A stretch of 30,526 nt of DNA from Bacillota bacterium (GTDB lineage: Bacteria; Bacillota; Clostridia; Christensenellales; CAG-138): NCBI GenBank assembly GCA_023459335.1, contig JAEWUO010000021.1, positions 1 to 30,526 on the forward strand, written 5' to 3'. Below are positions 1 to 7,724 of the stretch, in pieces (the first letter of the stretch is position 1; each line of letters opens with the position of its first letter). The notes under the pieces were generated by a model, which did no database searches, was not told the origin of the DNA, and saw only the letters and a program-made list of their open reading frames with translations. A program made the translations under genes and the position numbers.

Positions 1-166
1 CACCGCGTTTGGCGAAACGCTGGAGCAGGCCTCCATCGACACGCTCAACGCGGGCGTCATGACCAAGGACCTGGTCGGACTCGTTGAAGGCACACAGCCG
101 AAAGCGGTGACCAGCATCGAATTCATCCGCGAAATCCGCAGGCGGTTGGCCGAAAAACTCGCGTGA
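1..166 (+). CDS. icd: NADP-dependent isocitrate dehydrogenase, C-terminal end (partial)
   Basis: This is the last 54 codons of a gene that starts before the window; it is read from base 2 and stops with TGA at 164-166. The peptide has the tail pattern of the dimeric NADP-dependent isocitrate dehydrogenase family: a Phe-Gly-x-x-Leu-Glu-x-Ala segment, then an Asp-Thr-Leu-x-x-Gly-x-Met-Thr-Lys-Asp-Leu segment, then a C-terminal helix with Phe-Ile-Arg. The family converts isocitrate to 2-oxoglutarate in the cytoplasm, giving NADPH and carbon for glutamate. The catalytic part lies outside the window, so only the family can be judged. A terminator-like hairpin follows directly, so it probably ends its transcription unit. 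Confidence 0.8.
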   Translation, partial: TAFGETLEQASIDTLNAGVMTKDLVGLVEGTQPKAVTSIEFIREIRRRLAEKLA

Positions 167-173
167 CTTTTCT

Positions 174-206
174 GCCCGTGTGACGAAGATTCACGCGGGC
201 TGTTTT
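174..206 (+). terminator. Rho-independent terminator after icd
   Basis: A 10-bp stem (174-183 with 191-200, one G-U pair) closes a 7-base loop and is followed by TGTTTT. It starts 7 bases after the icd stop codon. Confidence 0.65.
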
Positions 207-262
207 GACAGAAGATTCATCCCCTCGTCATGCGCCGGACACAACCGTCCGATAGAATCAGG

Positions 263-291
263 CTGACGAAAATCTGCCAGAACGGTATTAT
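263..291 (+). promoter_or_regulatory. weak candidate sigma-A promoter
   Basis: CTGACG (263-268) and TATTAT (286-291) are 17 bases apart and lie just before the ribosome binding site of the gene starting at 320. Both boxes deviate from consensus, so this is only a guess at how the surface-protein gene is transcribed. Confidence 0.3.
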
Positions 292-319
292 CAAATGCCA
301 TAAGGAGCGTGAATTTCCT

Positions 320-1330
320 ATGGATCAAACGAAATGGAAGCGCGTATTCTCCATTTTTGCCGCCGTTGTCCTCATCATCGCGTTCGGATGCGGCAAAGCC
401 GCGGCAGCCGGGACAACGCTCGAGGACGCCCCGAACGAAACCGTCGCGACCGGCAGCGAGTCGGACGGAATCGACAGCGACAGCGAGCCGAGCAGCTATA
501 TCGGCAGTTATAACGTGGACGAAACGACAGACGAAGCAACCGGCGGTTCCTTTTTATCCGGCGCCGCGGATGAAAACGCGATTCTCGTGCAGAACGCGGG
601 TGCGTTTACCGTCTCCGGCGCGGATATCCAAAAAACCGGCGACGCCCAGAACGGCTTTTCCGGCGGTACGAACGCAGCGGTCGCGGCGGTGTCAAAGGGA
701 CAGATCAAACTGACGGGGAGCCGCGTCACGACGGACGCGCTCGGCGGATTCGGCTTGATCGCGTCCGGCGAAGGGTCGTCCCTGTCCGCCGAAAACGGCG
801 ATGTGTCCACTGCCGGCGAATCTTCTCCCGCGATTGTGGCGGCGAACGGCGGAACGGTCGTTTTCTCCGGCGGAACGCTGTCCACCGAGGGTACAGATTC
901 CCCCTGTGTGCTGCTCGAAGGTGGCAGCGTCTCGTTTAAAGGCGTTTCGCTCAGCGCAGCAAGCGGCGAACTCCTGCGCGTCCTCTCCGGCGCAAACGCA
1001 CTCACGCTGGATAACACGGGCATGACGGCCAACCCGATCATCGGGGAAGGATCGACTCTGAAACTGACCTTGCTCAACGGCGCCGCGTTCTCCGGCGAAC
1101 TCGGAAACGAACCGCCCGCAAAAGTCAGCATATCGCTCGACGCTGTCAGCACGCTTACGCTCGCGGCGGACACCTACCTCGTCGCACTGGTCAACGCGGA
1201 CACCGCGCACCAGAACATCCAGTCCAACGGATATTCCCTCTATTACGACTCCAACGCGCCGGAAAACGCATATTTGAACAGTCAGTCCTACGCGCTCCCC
1301 GGCGGGGGGTATTTAACTCCGATGATCTGA
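320..1330 (+). CDS. secreted beta-helix-like surface protein
   Basis: This is a 336-residue exported protein of unknown function. The start at 320 is chosen because TAAGGAG lies about 12 bases upstream and because it gives a normal signal peptide: a Lys-rich start, a hydrophobic stretch at about residues 9-24, then Cys-Gly-Lys and a run of alanines where signal peptidase could cut. The cysteine does not sit in a convincing lipobox. From about residue 90 the chain consists of short Gly/Ser/Thr-rich beta-strand repeats (Thr-Asn-Ala-Ala-Val, Gly-Gly-Thr-Val-Val-Phe-Ser-Gly-Gly and similar), as in right-handed parallel beta-helix adhesins common in gut Clostridia. No sortase motif or C-terminal membrane anchor is visible, so it may be released or held non-covalently. 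A strong terminator follows. The family call rests on composition and repeat pattern only. Confidence 0.7.
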   Translation: MDQTKWKRVFSIFAAVVLIIAFGCGKAAAAGTTLEDAPNETVATGSESDGIDSDSEPSSYIGSYNVDETTDEATGGSFLSGAADENAILVQNAGAFTVSGADIQKTGDAQNGFSGGTNAAVAAVSKGQIKLTGSRVTTDALGGFGLIASGEGSSLSAENGDVSTAGESSPAIVAANGGTVVFSGGTLSTEGTDSPCVLLEGGSVSFKGVSLSAASGELLRVLSGANALTLDNTGMTANPIIGEGSTLKLTLLNGAAFSGELGNEPPAKVSISLDAVSTLTLAADTYLVALVNADTAHQNIQSNGYSLYYDSNAPENAYLNSQSYALPGGGYLTPMI

Positions 1331-1348
1331 GAAACGGCATTGATTTAA

Positions 1349-1374
1349 AAAAGCACGCGAAAACGCGTGCTTTT
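1349..1374 (+). terminator. Rho-independent terminator
   Basis: AAAAGCACGCG (1349-1359) pairs perfectly with CGCGTGCTTTT (1364-1374) around an AAAA loop. It separates the surface-protein gene from the sigma-factor gene. Confidence 0.85.
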
Positions 1375-1481
1375 CTATGTTTTCTCCGCCGGTTATGATA
1401 TATCTGTTGATGAAAACTTTTTTCGGTTCGATGCAATAAATTCCGTATTTATCCGTCAATAGAGTGTAAAGGATGTATCGT

Positions 1482-2033
1482 ATGGCGATTGAGTTGGACA
1501 ATATCAGCGGATGGTACTCGTTCTTCACCCGAGACGGGGAGAAGCTCATCCGTTTTGTCCAAAACCGCGCGCACCGCATCAGCAAAATGGACGCGGAGGA
1601 TATCGTCGCGGACGTAATGCTCTCGCTCGTGAGCAAATTGGAACCCAACGGAACCGTGGAAAACCTCGCCGCCTACGCATACCGCTCCCTATGCAACCGC
1701 ATCGCCGACTACGAACGCAGCCGCAGCCGCGTCACCAGCCTCGACGGCATGGCGGACGAGGACGGGGAACTTCCGCTCCTCGCGATGCTTTCGGCGAGCG
1801 GCGGCGACGAACCCTTCGCTGCGGAGGAACGGGCGGAGCGGATGCACCGGCTGACAGACGCCATCGGCAGGCTGGAACCGCGACAGCGCGCGGTTCTGAT
1901 CGCGACGGAATTGAAAGGAAAATCTTTCCGCGAACTGTCGGACGCATGGGGCGAGCCCATCGGAACACTGCTCTCCAGGAAAAGCCGCGCGGTGAAAACG
2001 CTGCGGCGGATGCTGGAGGACGCGGACGTGTGA
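1482..2033 (+). CDS. sigma-70 family RNA polymerase sigma factor (ECF-like)
   Basis: This 183-residue protein has the two-domain layout of ECF-type sigma factors. Region 2 (about residues 15-70) contains Asp-Ala-Glu-Asp-Ile-Val and an aromatic/Arg-rich helix ending in Asp-Tyr-Glu-Arg-Ser-Arg. Region 4 (about 125-180) contains Leu-Glu-Pro-Arg-Gln-Arg-Ala-Val and a helix-turn-helix with Gly-Thr-Leu-Leu-Ser-Arg-Lys. It should direct RNA polymerase to a small set of promoters. I chose the ATG at 1482 because AAAGGA lies 8 bases before it; an in-frame ATG at 1473 overlaps that site. The next gene, 44 bases downstream, encodes a small membrane protein that is probably its partner or regulator. The target genes are not visible; the flanking surface-protein genes are possible targets, which is inference only. 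Confidence 0.85.
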   Translation: MAIELDNISGWYSFFTRDGEKLIRFVQNRAHRISKMDAEDIVADVMLSLVSKLEPNGTVENLAAYAYRSLCNRIADYERSRSRVTSLDGMADEDGELPLLAMLSASGGDEPFAAEERAERMHRLTDAIGRLEPRQRAVLIATELKGKSFRELSDAWGEPIGTLLSRKSRAVKTLRRMLEDADV

Positions 2034-2077
2034 CATCCGCAAGACAAACGAAAAAGAGTATTTAAGGAGACAACATC

Positions 2078-2509
2078 ATGAGTGAAATGAAGAAACACGT
2101 ATCAAAACTGCCGACGTGGGCGAAATATACCCTCTACGCCGTCCTCGGCGTCGCAGGAGCAATCCTGCTGGGGCTGCTCTTCGGCAATGTGACCATGTGG
2201 CTATGGAACTGGCTGATGCCGAAGTTCTTCAGCCTGAAAACGATCACGTTCTGGGAAGGCATCGGGCTCTTCCTGCTGGCGCGTATCCTGTTCGGATTCG
2301 GCGGCTCAGGCGGCGGAAGCGGCGACCACAACTCTAAAAAATGCAAAAAGCACCGCAATGGGGAAACCGCGGAAAAAAAGGACTGGAAAGACTGGGAGTA
2401 TTACGACGACTGGTGGGAAGAAGACGGAAAAACCGCTTTTCACGAATACGCCGAGCGCATGAAGACCGAACCCCGCGAGAACGAAGAACCCAAAACGGAG
2501 GAATCGTAA
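2078..2509 (+). CDS. small two-span membrane protein, probable sigma-factor partner
   Basis: This 143-residue protein has two predicted membrane helices (about residues 14-36 and 51-70) and a long, highly charged tail. Between and within the helices it carries a recognisable pattern: Leu-Trp-Asn-Trp-Leu-Met-Pro followed by Ile-Thr-Phe-Trp-x-Gly-x-Gly-Leu and Arg-Ile-Leu-Phe-Gly. Small proteins with this pattern are widespread and often sit directly after ECF sigma-factor genes; no biochemical role is settled as far as I know. The charged tail, with Trp/Asp/Glu clusters, could bind the sigma factor and hold it at the membrane, but that is inference. AAGGAG stands 8-13 bases before the ATG. The gene ends at a hairpin shared with the convergent gene. 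Confidence 0.75.
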   Translation: MSEMKKHVSKLPTWAKYTLYAVLGVAGAILLGLLFGNVTMWLWNWLMPKFFSLKTITFWEGIGLFLLARILFGFGGSGGGSGDHNSKKCKKHRNGETAEKKDWKDWEYYDDWWEEDGKTAFHEYAERMKTEPRENEEPKTEES

Positions 2510-2515
2510 ACACAC

Positions 2516-2548
2516 AAAAAGCGGATGCATTCGTCGCATCCGCTTTTT
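2516..2548. terminator. bidirectional Rho-independent terminator
   Basis: AAAAAGCGGATGC (2516-2528) pairs with GCATCCGCTTTTT (2536-2548) around a 7-base loop. A-tract and T-tract on the two sides let it stop transcription both from the sigma-factor operon and from the convergent surface-protein gene. Confidence 0.85.
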
Positions 2549-2557
2549 CTTTTTGGT

Positions 2558-3748
2558 CTATTGTTTTTTCCGCTCCGCGAGTTTCACGGAGATATAGATC
2601 GCGATGCCCAGCCCGACGAGCCCGCCAAGTACGGCAACCCAGGGGAACGACTGCCCGCGCACGCTCTCGAGCGTAGGCAGAACGGTGTCCACGTCGCTAG
2701 TAAACGTCACCTTTGTCGAAGAGGAAGCAACGCGTATGCGTTTCGTGGTCGTCGAAGCCGTCGCGGCTTGATCCGCCGCCGAGGCCGCTTCCTGCTGCGT
2801 CTCCGCGTCGTCGGTCGTCGCTGCGCTGGTCGTACCGCTTGATCCGCTGACGCCGCCCCTGCCGCTCATGCCACCGGTTGTATCTTCTTCCCATACGGCA
2901 ATAAAAGTCAAATCTCCGGTCGTTCCTTCGGGAATGATCATGGGGTCCGTCGGGACAACGACACTCATTGCTTCGCAGATCCAGCCGGAAAACACATAAC
3001 CATCCTTTGTCGGGTTCATCAGTTGCATTGCCGCGTCGCTTGCGGTGTAGCTGGTTGGATTCGTAGACGTTAACGCCGCGCCGGCAAGTCCGCCATAGTC
3101 GATATCATACCGAAGCGAAAGCGTATCCGTATTCTTTGTTCCGAGACGGTAGTATCCCGCCGTCGTCGTTACCGAGGTAATCGCTAACGGCGTGCTCGAT
3201 GTCAGCGAGTTTGTCTTGACGTAAACCACCCCCGTTGCCGCCCGTTTTACATAGCCGGAATCATCCGAACCACCGCCGCTGTATGTGATGGAAGTAATGG
3301 TTTCACCGCTTGTCGTATCAAGGTTTTCCAGATTCAGTGTAACCGATACGCGGGCAACGCCGGTACCCGTGATCGTGGCGGCAATGCTTCTTGAAAAGTT
3401 GAACAGCGTTCCTTCAACAGTACTGCTGCTGTTATTGATCAGCAATGTGCCGGCTCCAATGGTGCCGTATACGTTAATCACTCCGCCGGTTGTACTGAGC
3501 GTATAACCTAACAATTCAAGCGTTACGCCAGAAGGTATTGTCGCCGTTCCGCTTCCGATATCGATATCTCCGGCTAAGGCAATCGTATCGCCCGATGACG
3601 CCGCACCCAATGCCGCATACAGCTCGGATGCATTGTTCACAATCACAGGAGATGGCGACGTCGCCGCAAGCGACGTTCCTAATAATATTGTCGCCGCTAT
3701 CAGCGACAGCATGACGCGCCCTGTTCTTTTTCGCAAGACCTGTTTCAT
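2558..3748 (-). CDS. membrane-anchored surface protein with InlB B-type repeat
   Basis: This is a 396-residue cell-surface protein. It has a signal peptide (basic start, then a hydrophobic segment to about residue 30 ending in alanines). A beta-helix-like region follows from about residue 37, recognisable from the Asn-Asn-Ala-Ser-Glu-Leu-Tyr-Ala-Ala-Leu start and repeated Thr/Gly-rich strands. Near residues 240-290 there is a module resembling the Listeria-Bacteroides (InlB B) repeat, with Asp-Gly-Tyr-Val-Phe-Ser-Gly-Trp and a closing Phe-Ile-Ala-Val-Trp. A Ser/Thr/Ala-rich stalk (about 300-345) leads to one C-terminal membrane helix (about 372-390) with a basic tail. There is no LPXTG-type motif, so anchoring is probably by the helix. 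GGGAGA lies about 10 bases before the ATG. Binding partner unknown; adhesion is a guess from the domains. Confidence 0.75.
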   Translation of the reverse strand: MKQVLRKRTGRVMLSLIAATILLGTSLAATSPSPVIVNNASELYAALGAASSGDTIALAGDIDIGSGTATIPSGVTLELLGYTLSTTGGVINVYGTIGAGTLLINNSSSTVEGTLFNFSRSIAATITGTGVARVSVTLNLENLDTTSGETITSITYSGGGSDDSGYVKRAATGVVYVKTNSLTSSTPLAITSVTTTAGYYRLGTKNTDTLSLRYDIDYGGLAGAALTSTNPTSYTASDAAMQLMNPTKDGYVFSGWICEAMSVVVPTDPMIIPEGTTGDLTFIAVWEEDTTGGMSGRGGVSGSSGTTSAATTDDAETQQEAASAADQAATASTTTKRIRVASSSTKVTFTSDVDTVLPTLESVRGQSFPWVAVLGGLVGLGIAIYISVKLAERKKQ

Positions 3749-3808
3749 TCTTCCATTCTCCCTGTTTCAGACTGCACGTTGTTTTCGTGCTAAATTACAC
3801 TTCGTTTC

Positions 3809-3838
3809 TTATAACATAATAAAAAGCGATATTGGCAA
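3809..3838 (-). promoter_or_regulatory. candidate promoter of the surface-protein gene
   Basis: On the minus strand TTGCCA (3838-3833) and TTATAA (3814-3809) are 18 bases apart, about 60 bases before the ATG at 3748. The rest of the 248-base divergent gap holds a short hairpin in the 5' leader (3774-3790) and a TTGAC-N5-GTCAA inverted repeat at 3843-3857. Confidence 0.4.
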
Positions 3839-3996
3839 AAACTTGACGGAAAGTCAACGCTTTATCGCGAGTTTTCCCGGTCGAATCTTTTTCTTCCTGT
3901 CGAAAAGCTACATAATTTCAATCGTTCTGTGCCACGCTTTTGCCACAACCGCCCAATATGATCAAAGGCGAATGAATTTGGAGGCGATAAAATCGT

Positions 3997-5670
3997 ATGG
4001 AATCTTTCGACACATCGTTTACCGCTGCTAAGCAGAAGAAAAAGAAGCAGAAGCGCACGCGCAATATCATCATCCTCTGCGCGGCCGCCGTGCTGCTTGC
4101 CGTCGGCGCATTCGTCGTCATCACGCTCGTGAAACAGGAAGGCGATCAGACCAGTACGTTAAATTACCGTGTCGGCTCCGTTTCAAGCGGCGAAATCAGC
4201 TCGACCATCAGCGGAAGCGGAACGCTGTCCGCGCTGGAGAGCCAGAGCGCGACGACAACGGCGGAAGCCACCGTCACCTCGGTCAATTTCGTACCGGGCG
4301 ACACGATCAAGGCGGGCGAAGTGGTCATGACCATGACGTCGCCGGACGTCGAAAGCGCGCTTTCGGACCTCAAGGACGAGCTGACCGACACGCGCGCGTC
4401 GCTTGCCACCGCCAAACAGCTCCTGACCAATCTCAGCGTCACGGCGAGCAAGGGCGGGATCGTCAAGGATATCAAGGCCGAGGCAGGGTCCATCGTGGAT
4501 AGCATGGATTATCTCTGCCTGATCGCAACGGACGGCAAGATGCAGGTCAGCATCCCCGCGACAAGTGAAATGAGCCAATACGACGCGGTCACGGTCGTCG
4601 TCGGCGATGACGAGCAGGACGGCTATATCACCAAAATCAGCGACGGCGCGGCAACGATCGTGTTTACCGATGATTATTACCCCGTCGGAACAAGCGCAAC
4701 GGTACTCAACGCAAACGCGGAAACGCTCGGAACGGGAAACATGACTGTCAATGAATACGTAGAAGTCACCGCGGCGTCCGGCAAGATCGCTGCCGTCTCG
4801 GTGAAGGATGATCAGCGGGTCAGCAAGGGTTCCACGATCTTCAAGCTCGCCGAAGGTGCGCCGACCGCCGCCTATACGACGCTGAAAGAGACCGAGGCGG
4901 ATCTGCTGGATCAGATTCAGACGCTCGAGGATCTGCTCACCGTCAAGGCGGACGCGGACTGCACGCTGACCTCGCTTTCGGTCAAGGCCGGGGAAACGGT
5001 CTCCGCCGGTACGACGGTCTGCACGCTGACCGGAACAGGCGGGTTCACGCTCTCTCTCTCCATCGACGAACTGGATATCGCAACCGTCGCACTCGGCCAG
5101 AATGCAACGGTCACGCTCGACGCGCTGGACGGCAGCTTCAACGGTACGGTGACCAATATCTCCTACTCCGGCAGCGGCAGCTATGTCACGAGTTATACCG
5201 CAACCATCACCACCGATCCCATCGAGGGCGCATATCCCGGCATGAGCGCTTCAGCGGATATCATTACCGATACCAGCGGAGACACGCTGATCGTGTCCGT
5301 CTCCGCGGTGCAGTACGACGGCGATTCGGCATATATCTACCTCGCGGACGATACGGCAGCCGTCGGCACGACGCTGGCGGAAGGCGAGATCGATTTGGAT
5401 AAGCTCACAAAGATGAACGTCACAACCGGCATGTCGGACGGTTCCTATATCGCCATCACGGCGGACGGACTCGCCGCGGGCGACCTTATCTGGGTGCCGG
5501 AACGCGAGAGCACCGCAGCCTATACCGAGGACGACTCCACCACAACCACATTCAGCTTTGGCGGACAGGGCGGTATGATGGGCGGCCAGAGCGGCAGCTT
5601 CCAGCCTCCGAGCGATATGGGCGGCAACTTCAGCGGCGGTAATTTCAGCGGGCCGACGGGCGGCAACTGA
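3997..5670 (+). CDS. MacA/HlyD-type adaptor protein of an ABC exporter
   Basis: This 557-residue protein is the extracytoplasmic adaptor of the export system completed by the next two genes. A short basic cytoplasmic start precedes one membrane helix (about residues 23-45). Two biotinyl-lipoyl-like (barrel-sandwich) modules follow: one at about 88-178 split by a helical hairpin at about 116-147, and a second at about 256-346 split by a shorter helix at about 291-315. A beta-barrel region with Gly-Gln-Asn-Ala-Thr-Val comes next (about 350-425), then a membrane-proximal domain, and an unusual Gly/Ser/Phe/Met-rich tail (about 519-557). Adaptors of this kind in Gram-positives partner MacB-like permeases and export peptides or drugs. 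GGAGG lies about 13 bases before the ATG. The doubled lipoyl/helix module and the Gly-rich tail are the unusual points. Substrate unknown. Confidence 0.85.
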   Translation: MESFDTSFTAAKQKKKKQKRTRNIIILCAAAVLLAVGAFVVITLVKQEGDQTSTLNYRVGSVSSGEISSTISGSGTLSALESQSATTTAEATVTSVNFVPGDTIKAGEVVMTMTSPDVESALSDLKDELTDTRASLATAKQLLTNLSVTASKGGIVKDIKAEAGSIVDSMDYLCLIATDGKMQVSIPATSEMSQYDAVTVVVGDDEQDGYITKISDGAATIVFTDDYYPVGTSATVLNANAETLGTGNMTVNEYVEVTAASGKIAAVSVKDDQRVSKGSTIFKLAEGAPTAAYTTLKETEADLLDQIQTLEDLLTVKADADCTLTSLSVKAGETVSAGTTVCTLTGTGGFTLSLSIDELDIATVALGQNATVTLDALDGSFNGTVTNISYSGSGSYVTSYTATITTDPIEGAYPGMSASADIITDTSGDTLIVSVSAVQYDGDSAYIYLADDTAAVGTTLAEGEIDLDKLTKMNVTTGMSDGSYIAITADGLAAGDLIWVPERESTAAYTEDDSTTTTFSFGGQGGMMGGQSGSFQPPSDMGGNFSGGNFSGPTGGN

Positions 5671-5730
5671 GGCGCGCTATGCTGAAAGAATACCAGACAC
5701 CATTCCGGTTCCGTCGGAAAGGAGCGTGCC

Positions 5731-6417
5731 ATGCTACGGCTGGATCATATTTATAAGACCTATTTTGTGGGGGACGAAACGGTTCACGCACTCGACGACG
5801 CTTCCCTGCATGTGCTCCCTGAGGAATTTGTGGCCATCTGCGGCCCGTCCGGTTCGGGCAAGACGACGCTGATGAACGTCATGGGCTGTCTCGACCTTCC
5901 GGATTCCGGACGGTATATCCTGGACGGGATCAATATCGCGGAGTGCACGGATCGGGAGCTTTCCCTGATTCGCAGTGAGAAGATCGGTTTCATTTTCCAG
6001 CAGTATAATCTGCTCGATTCGATGAGCGCGCTGGAAAACGTCGAACTGCCGCTGATCTATCAGAAACTCAATCAAAAGGAGCGCATTGAGCGCGCGAAAT
6101 CCGCGCTCGACCAGGTGGGGCTGGGAAACCGCATGCAGCACCGCCCCAGCCAGCTCTCCGGCGGCCAGCAGCAGCGCGTGGCGATCGCCCGCGCGCTGGC
6201 CAGCAACTCGCGTGTCATCCTCGCGGACGAACCGACGGGCAACCTCGACAGCAAGAGCGGGCAGGACATCATGCGGCTGATTCAGAAGCTGTCGCAGCAG
6301 AGGTATACCATCGTGCTGATTACGCACAACGATGAAGTCGCGCGGCAGGCGCAGCGCACGGTCTATGTACGCGACGGACGGCTGTTTAACGACTTGCAGG
6401 AGGCGGACGCGGTATGA
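5731..6417 (+). CDS. ABC transporter ATP-binding protein (MacB/LolD type)
   Basis: This 228-residue cytoplasmic ATPase powers the exporter. All nucleotide-binding motifs are intact: Walker A GPSGSGKTT at residues 38-46, Q-loop Gln at about 90-91, signature LSGGQ at 142-146, Walker B Val-Ile-Leu-Ala-Asp-Glu at 162-167, and the switch His at 199. The length and the Asp-Glu-Pro-Thr-Gly-Asn-Leu-Asp segment are typical of the MacB/LolD/FtsE class rather than drug-exporter half-transporters. AAAGGAG precedes the ATG at a normal distance. The stop codon overlaps the start of the permease gene by 4 bases, which indicates translational coupling and a stable complex. The 60-base gap to the adaptor gene has no terminator, so the three genes are one operon. 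Confidence 0.92.
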   Translation: MLRLDHIYKTYFVGDETVHALDDASLHVLPEEFVAICGPSGSGKTTLMNVMGCLDLPDSGRYILDGINIAECTDRELSLIRSEKIGFIFQQYNLLDSMSALENVELPLIYQKLNQKERIERAKSALDQVGLGNRMQHRPSQLSGGQQQRVAIARALASNSRVILADEPTGNLDSKSGQDIMRLIQKLSQQRYTIVLITHNDEVARQAQRTVYVRDGRLFNDLQEADAV

Positions 6418-7568
6418 CAATGTTTTTCAATTCCCTCCGTCTCGCGGTTCGTTCGACGCTCGCAAACAAGATGCGTTCGTTTCTGACCATGCTCGGCATC
6501 ATCATCGGGGTCATGAGCGTCATCGTGCTCGTCTCCATCGCGCAGAGCACGACGAGCAGCATCACCAACGCGATCTCCTCGATGGGATCGGATCTTTTAA
6601 CCGTCACCGTGACCGACGAGGACATCTCACTCAACGCGGACGATTATCTAGCGCTCGAGCAATACGATGCCATCGCGGGCGTAGCTCCTTACCTGACCGT
6701 GAGCAGCACGGCCAGAAGCGGCTCCAACTACACCTCGATCTCCGCTGTCGGCGTCACGGAAGAGTACATGGACATCGCCGGACGCGATCTGGAGTCGGGC
6801 CGCGCGATCGTTCCTTCCGACCTCGACTGGCGCACCTATACCGCCGTGCTCGGCGCCTCCGTGGCGGGCGATCTGTTCGAGAGCTACGACGTGCTGGGCA
6901 AGACGTTTACGATGAGCGGGCACACGTTCACGATCGTCGGCCTGCTGGCCGAAACCGGATCGGATACGGACACACAGGTCCTCATCCCGTTGACCACGGC
7001 GCAGCGCATCGCGGACAGCACCGCGATCACCACCGCGTATGTCAAATCCGCGTCCACCGGAGACGTAGACATGGCGCAGGCGCTTGCGGAATATCAGATG
7101 CTGACGCTTACCGGAGATGAAGATTCCTATACCGTTTACAACATGACCGAAATCCTCGATACGCTCGACAGCGTCATGAGCACCCTCTCGATCATGCTCG
7201 GCGGCATCGCGGCGATCTCGCTGCTGGTCGGCGGCATCGGAATCATGAACATCATGCTGGTCTCCGTGGCGGAACGCACGCGCGAAATCGGAATCCGGAA
7301 AGCCATCGGCGCGCGCAGGAGCCATATCCTGATGCAGTTCCTGATCGAAGCCTGCGTGCTCTCCATCCTGGGCGGGCTGATCGGGCTGGGGCTGTCTGCG
7401 CTGGGGCTTCGCATCTTCGCGATGGTATCCGACATGACGATCGCCCTCGAATGGCGCGCGGCGGTCGGCGCCCTGCTCTTCTGCGTGGTCATCGGCGTGG
7501 CGTTCGGCAGTTATCCCGCCGCAAAGGCGAGCAAGATGACACCGATCGAGGCTCTGCAACGCAACTGA
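6414..7568 (+). CDS. MacB-like ABC transporter permease (FtsX fold)
   Basis: This 384-residue permease has the MacB architecture: an N-terminal membrane helix (about residues 22-44), a large extracytoplasmic MacB core domain (about 45-255), and three C-terminal helices of the FtsX-like domain (about 261-284, 312-337 and 349-369). The conserved loop Glu-Arg-Thr-Arg-Glu-Ile-Gly-Ile-Arg-Lys-Ala-Ile-Gly-Ala lies after the second helix, and the C terminus has the usual Pro-Ile-Glu-Ala-Leu. The four-base ATGA overlap with the ATPase gene shows coupling. In Gram-positives such systems expel antimicrobial peptides or export small peptides by a mechanotransmission cycle; the substrate here cannot be told. 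No two-component regulator lies next to it. Confidence 0.92.
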   Translation: MTMFFNSLRLAVRSTLANKMRSFLTMLGIIIGVMSVIVLVSIAQSTTSSITNAISSMGSDLLTVTVTDEDISLNADDYLALEQYDAIAGVAPYLTVSSTARSGSNYTSISAVGVTEEYMDIAGRDLESGRAIVPSDLDWRTYTAVLGASVAGDLFESYDVLGKTFTMSGHTFTIVGLLAETGSDTDTQVLIPLTTAQRIADSTAITTAYVKSASTGDVDMAQALAEYQMLTLTGDEDSYTVYNMTEILDTLDSVMSTLSIMLGGIAAISLLVGGIGIMNIMLVSVAERTREIGIRKAIGARRSHILMQFLIEACVLSILGGLIGLGLSALGLRIFAMVSDMTIALEWRAAVGALLFCVVIGVAFGSYPAAKASKMTPIEALQRN

Positions 7569-7614
7569 CACGCTTTCTTCCCTCCGCCGCCTCACACGGC
7601 GGAATGTCGCCCTG

Positions 7615-7645
7615 GCGCCCCGCGGACGAGCTGTCTGCGGGGCGC
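7615..7645 (+). terminator. strong GC-rich hairpin after the export operon
   Basis: GCGCCCCGC (7615-7623) pairs with GCGGGGCGC (7637-7645), and the stem extends inward to 13 bp with one G-U pair. A smaller CCGCCG/CGGCGG hairpin lies just before it (7584-7602). No U-tract follows, so it may protect the 3' end of the mRNA or terminate inefficiently. Confidence 0.4.
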
Positions 7646-7664
7646 GCGCGTTTATGCGGATGTT

Positions 7665-7693
7665 TTGACAGTGGGTTTTCCGCAGGGTATAAT
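7665..7693 (+). promoter_or_regulatory. consensus sigma-A promoter
   Basis: TTGACA (7665-7670) and TATAAT (7688-7693) match the consensus exactly and are 17 bases apart. Transcription should start near 7700, about 25 bases before the first YcxB-like gene, leaving room for AAGGAG at 7709-7714. Confidence 0.92.
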
Positions 7694-7724
7694 GTTTGCA
7701 TCCTTTACAAGGAGCATATCGCAT

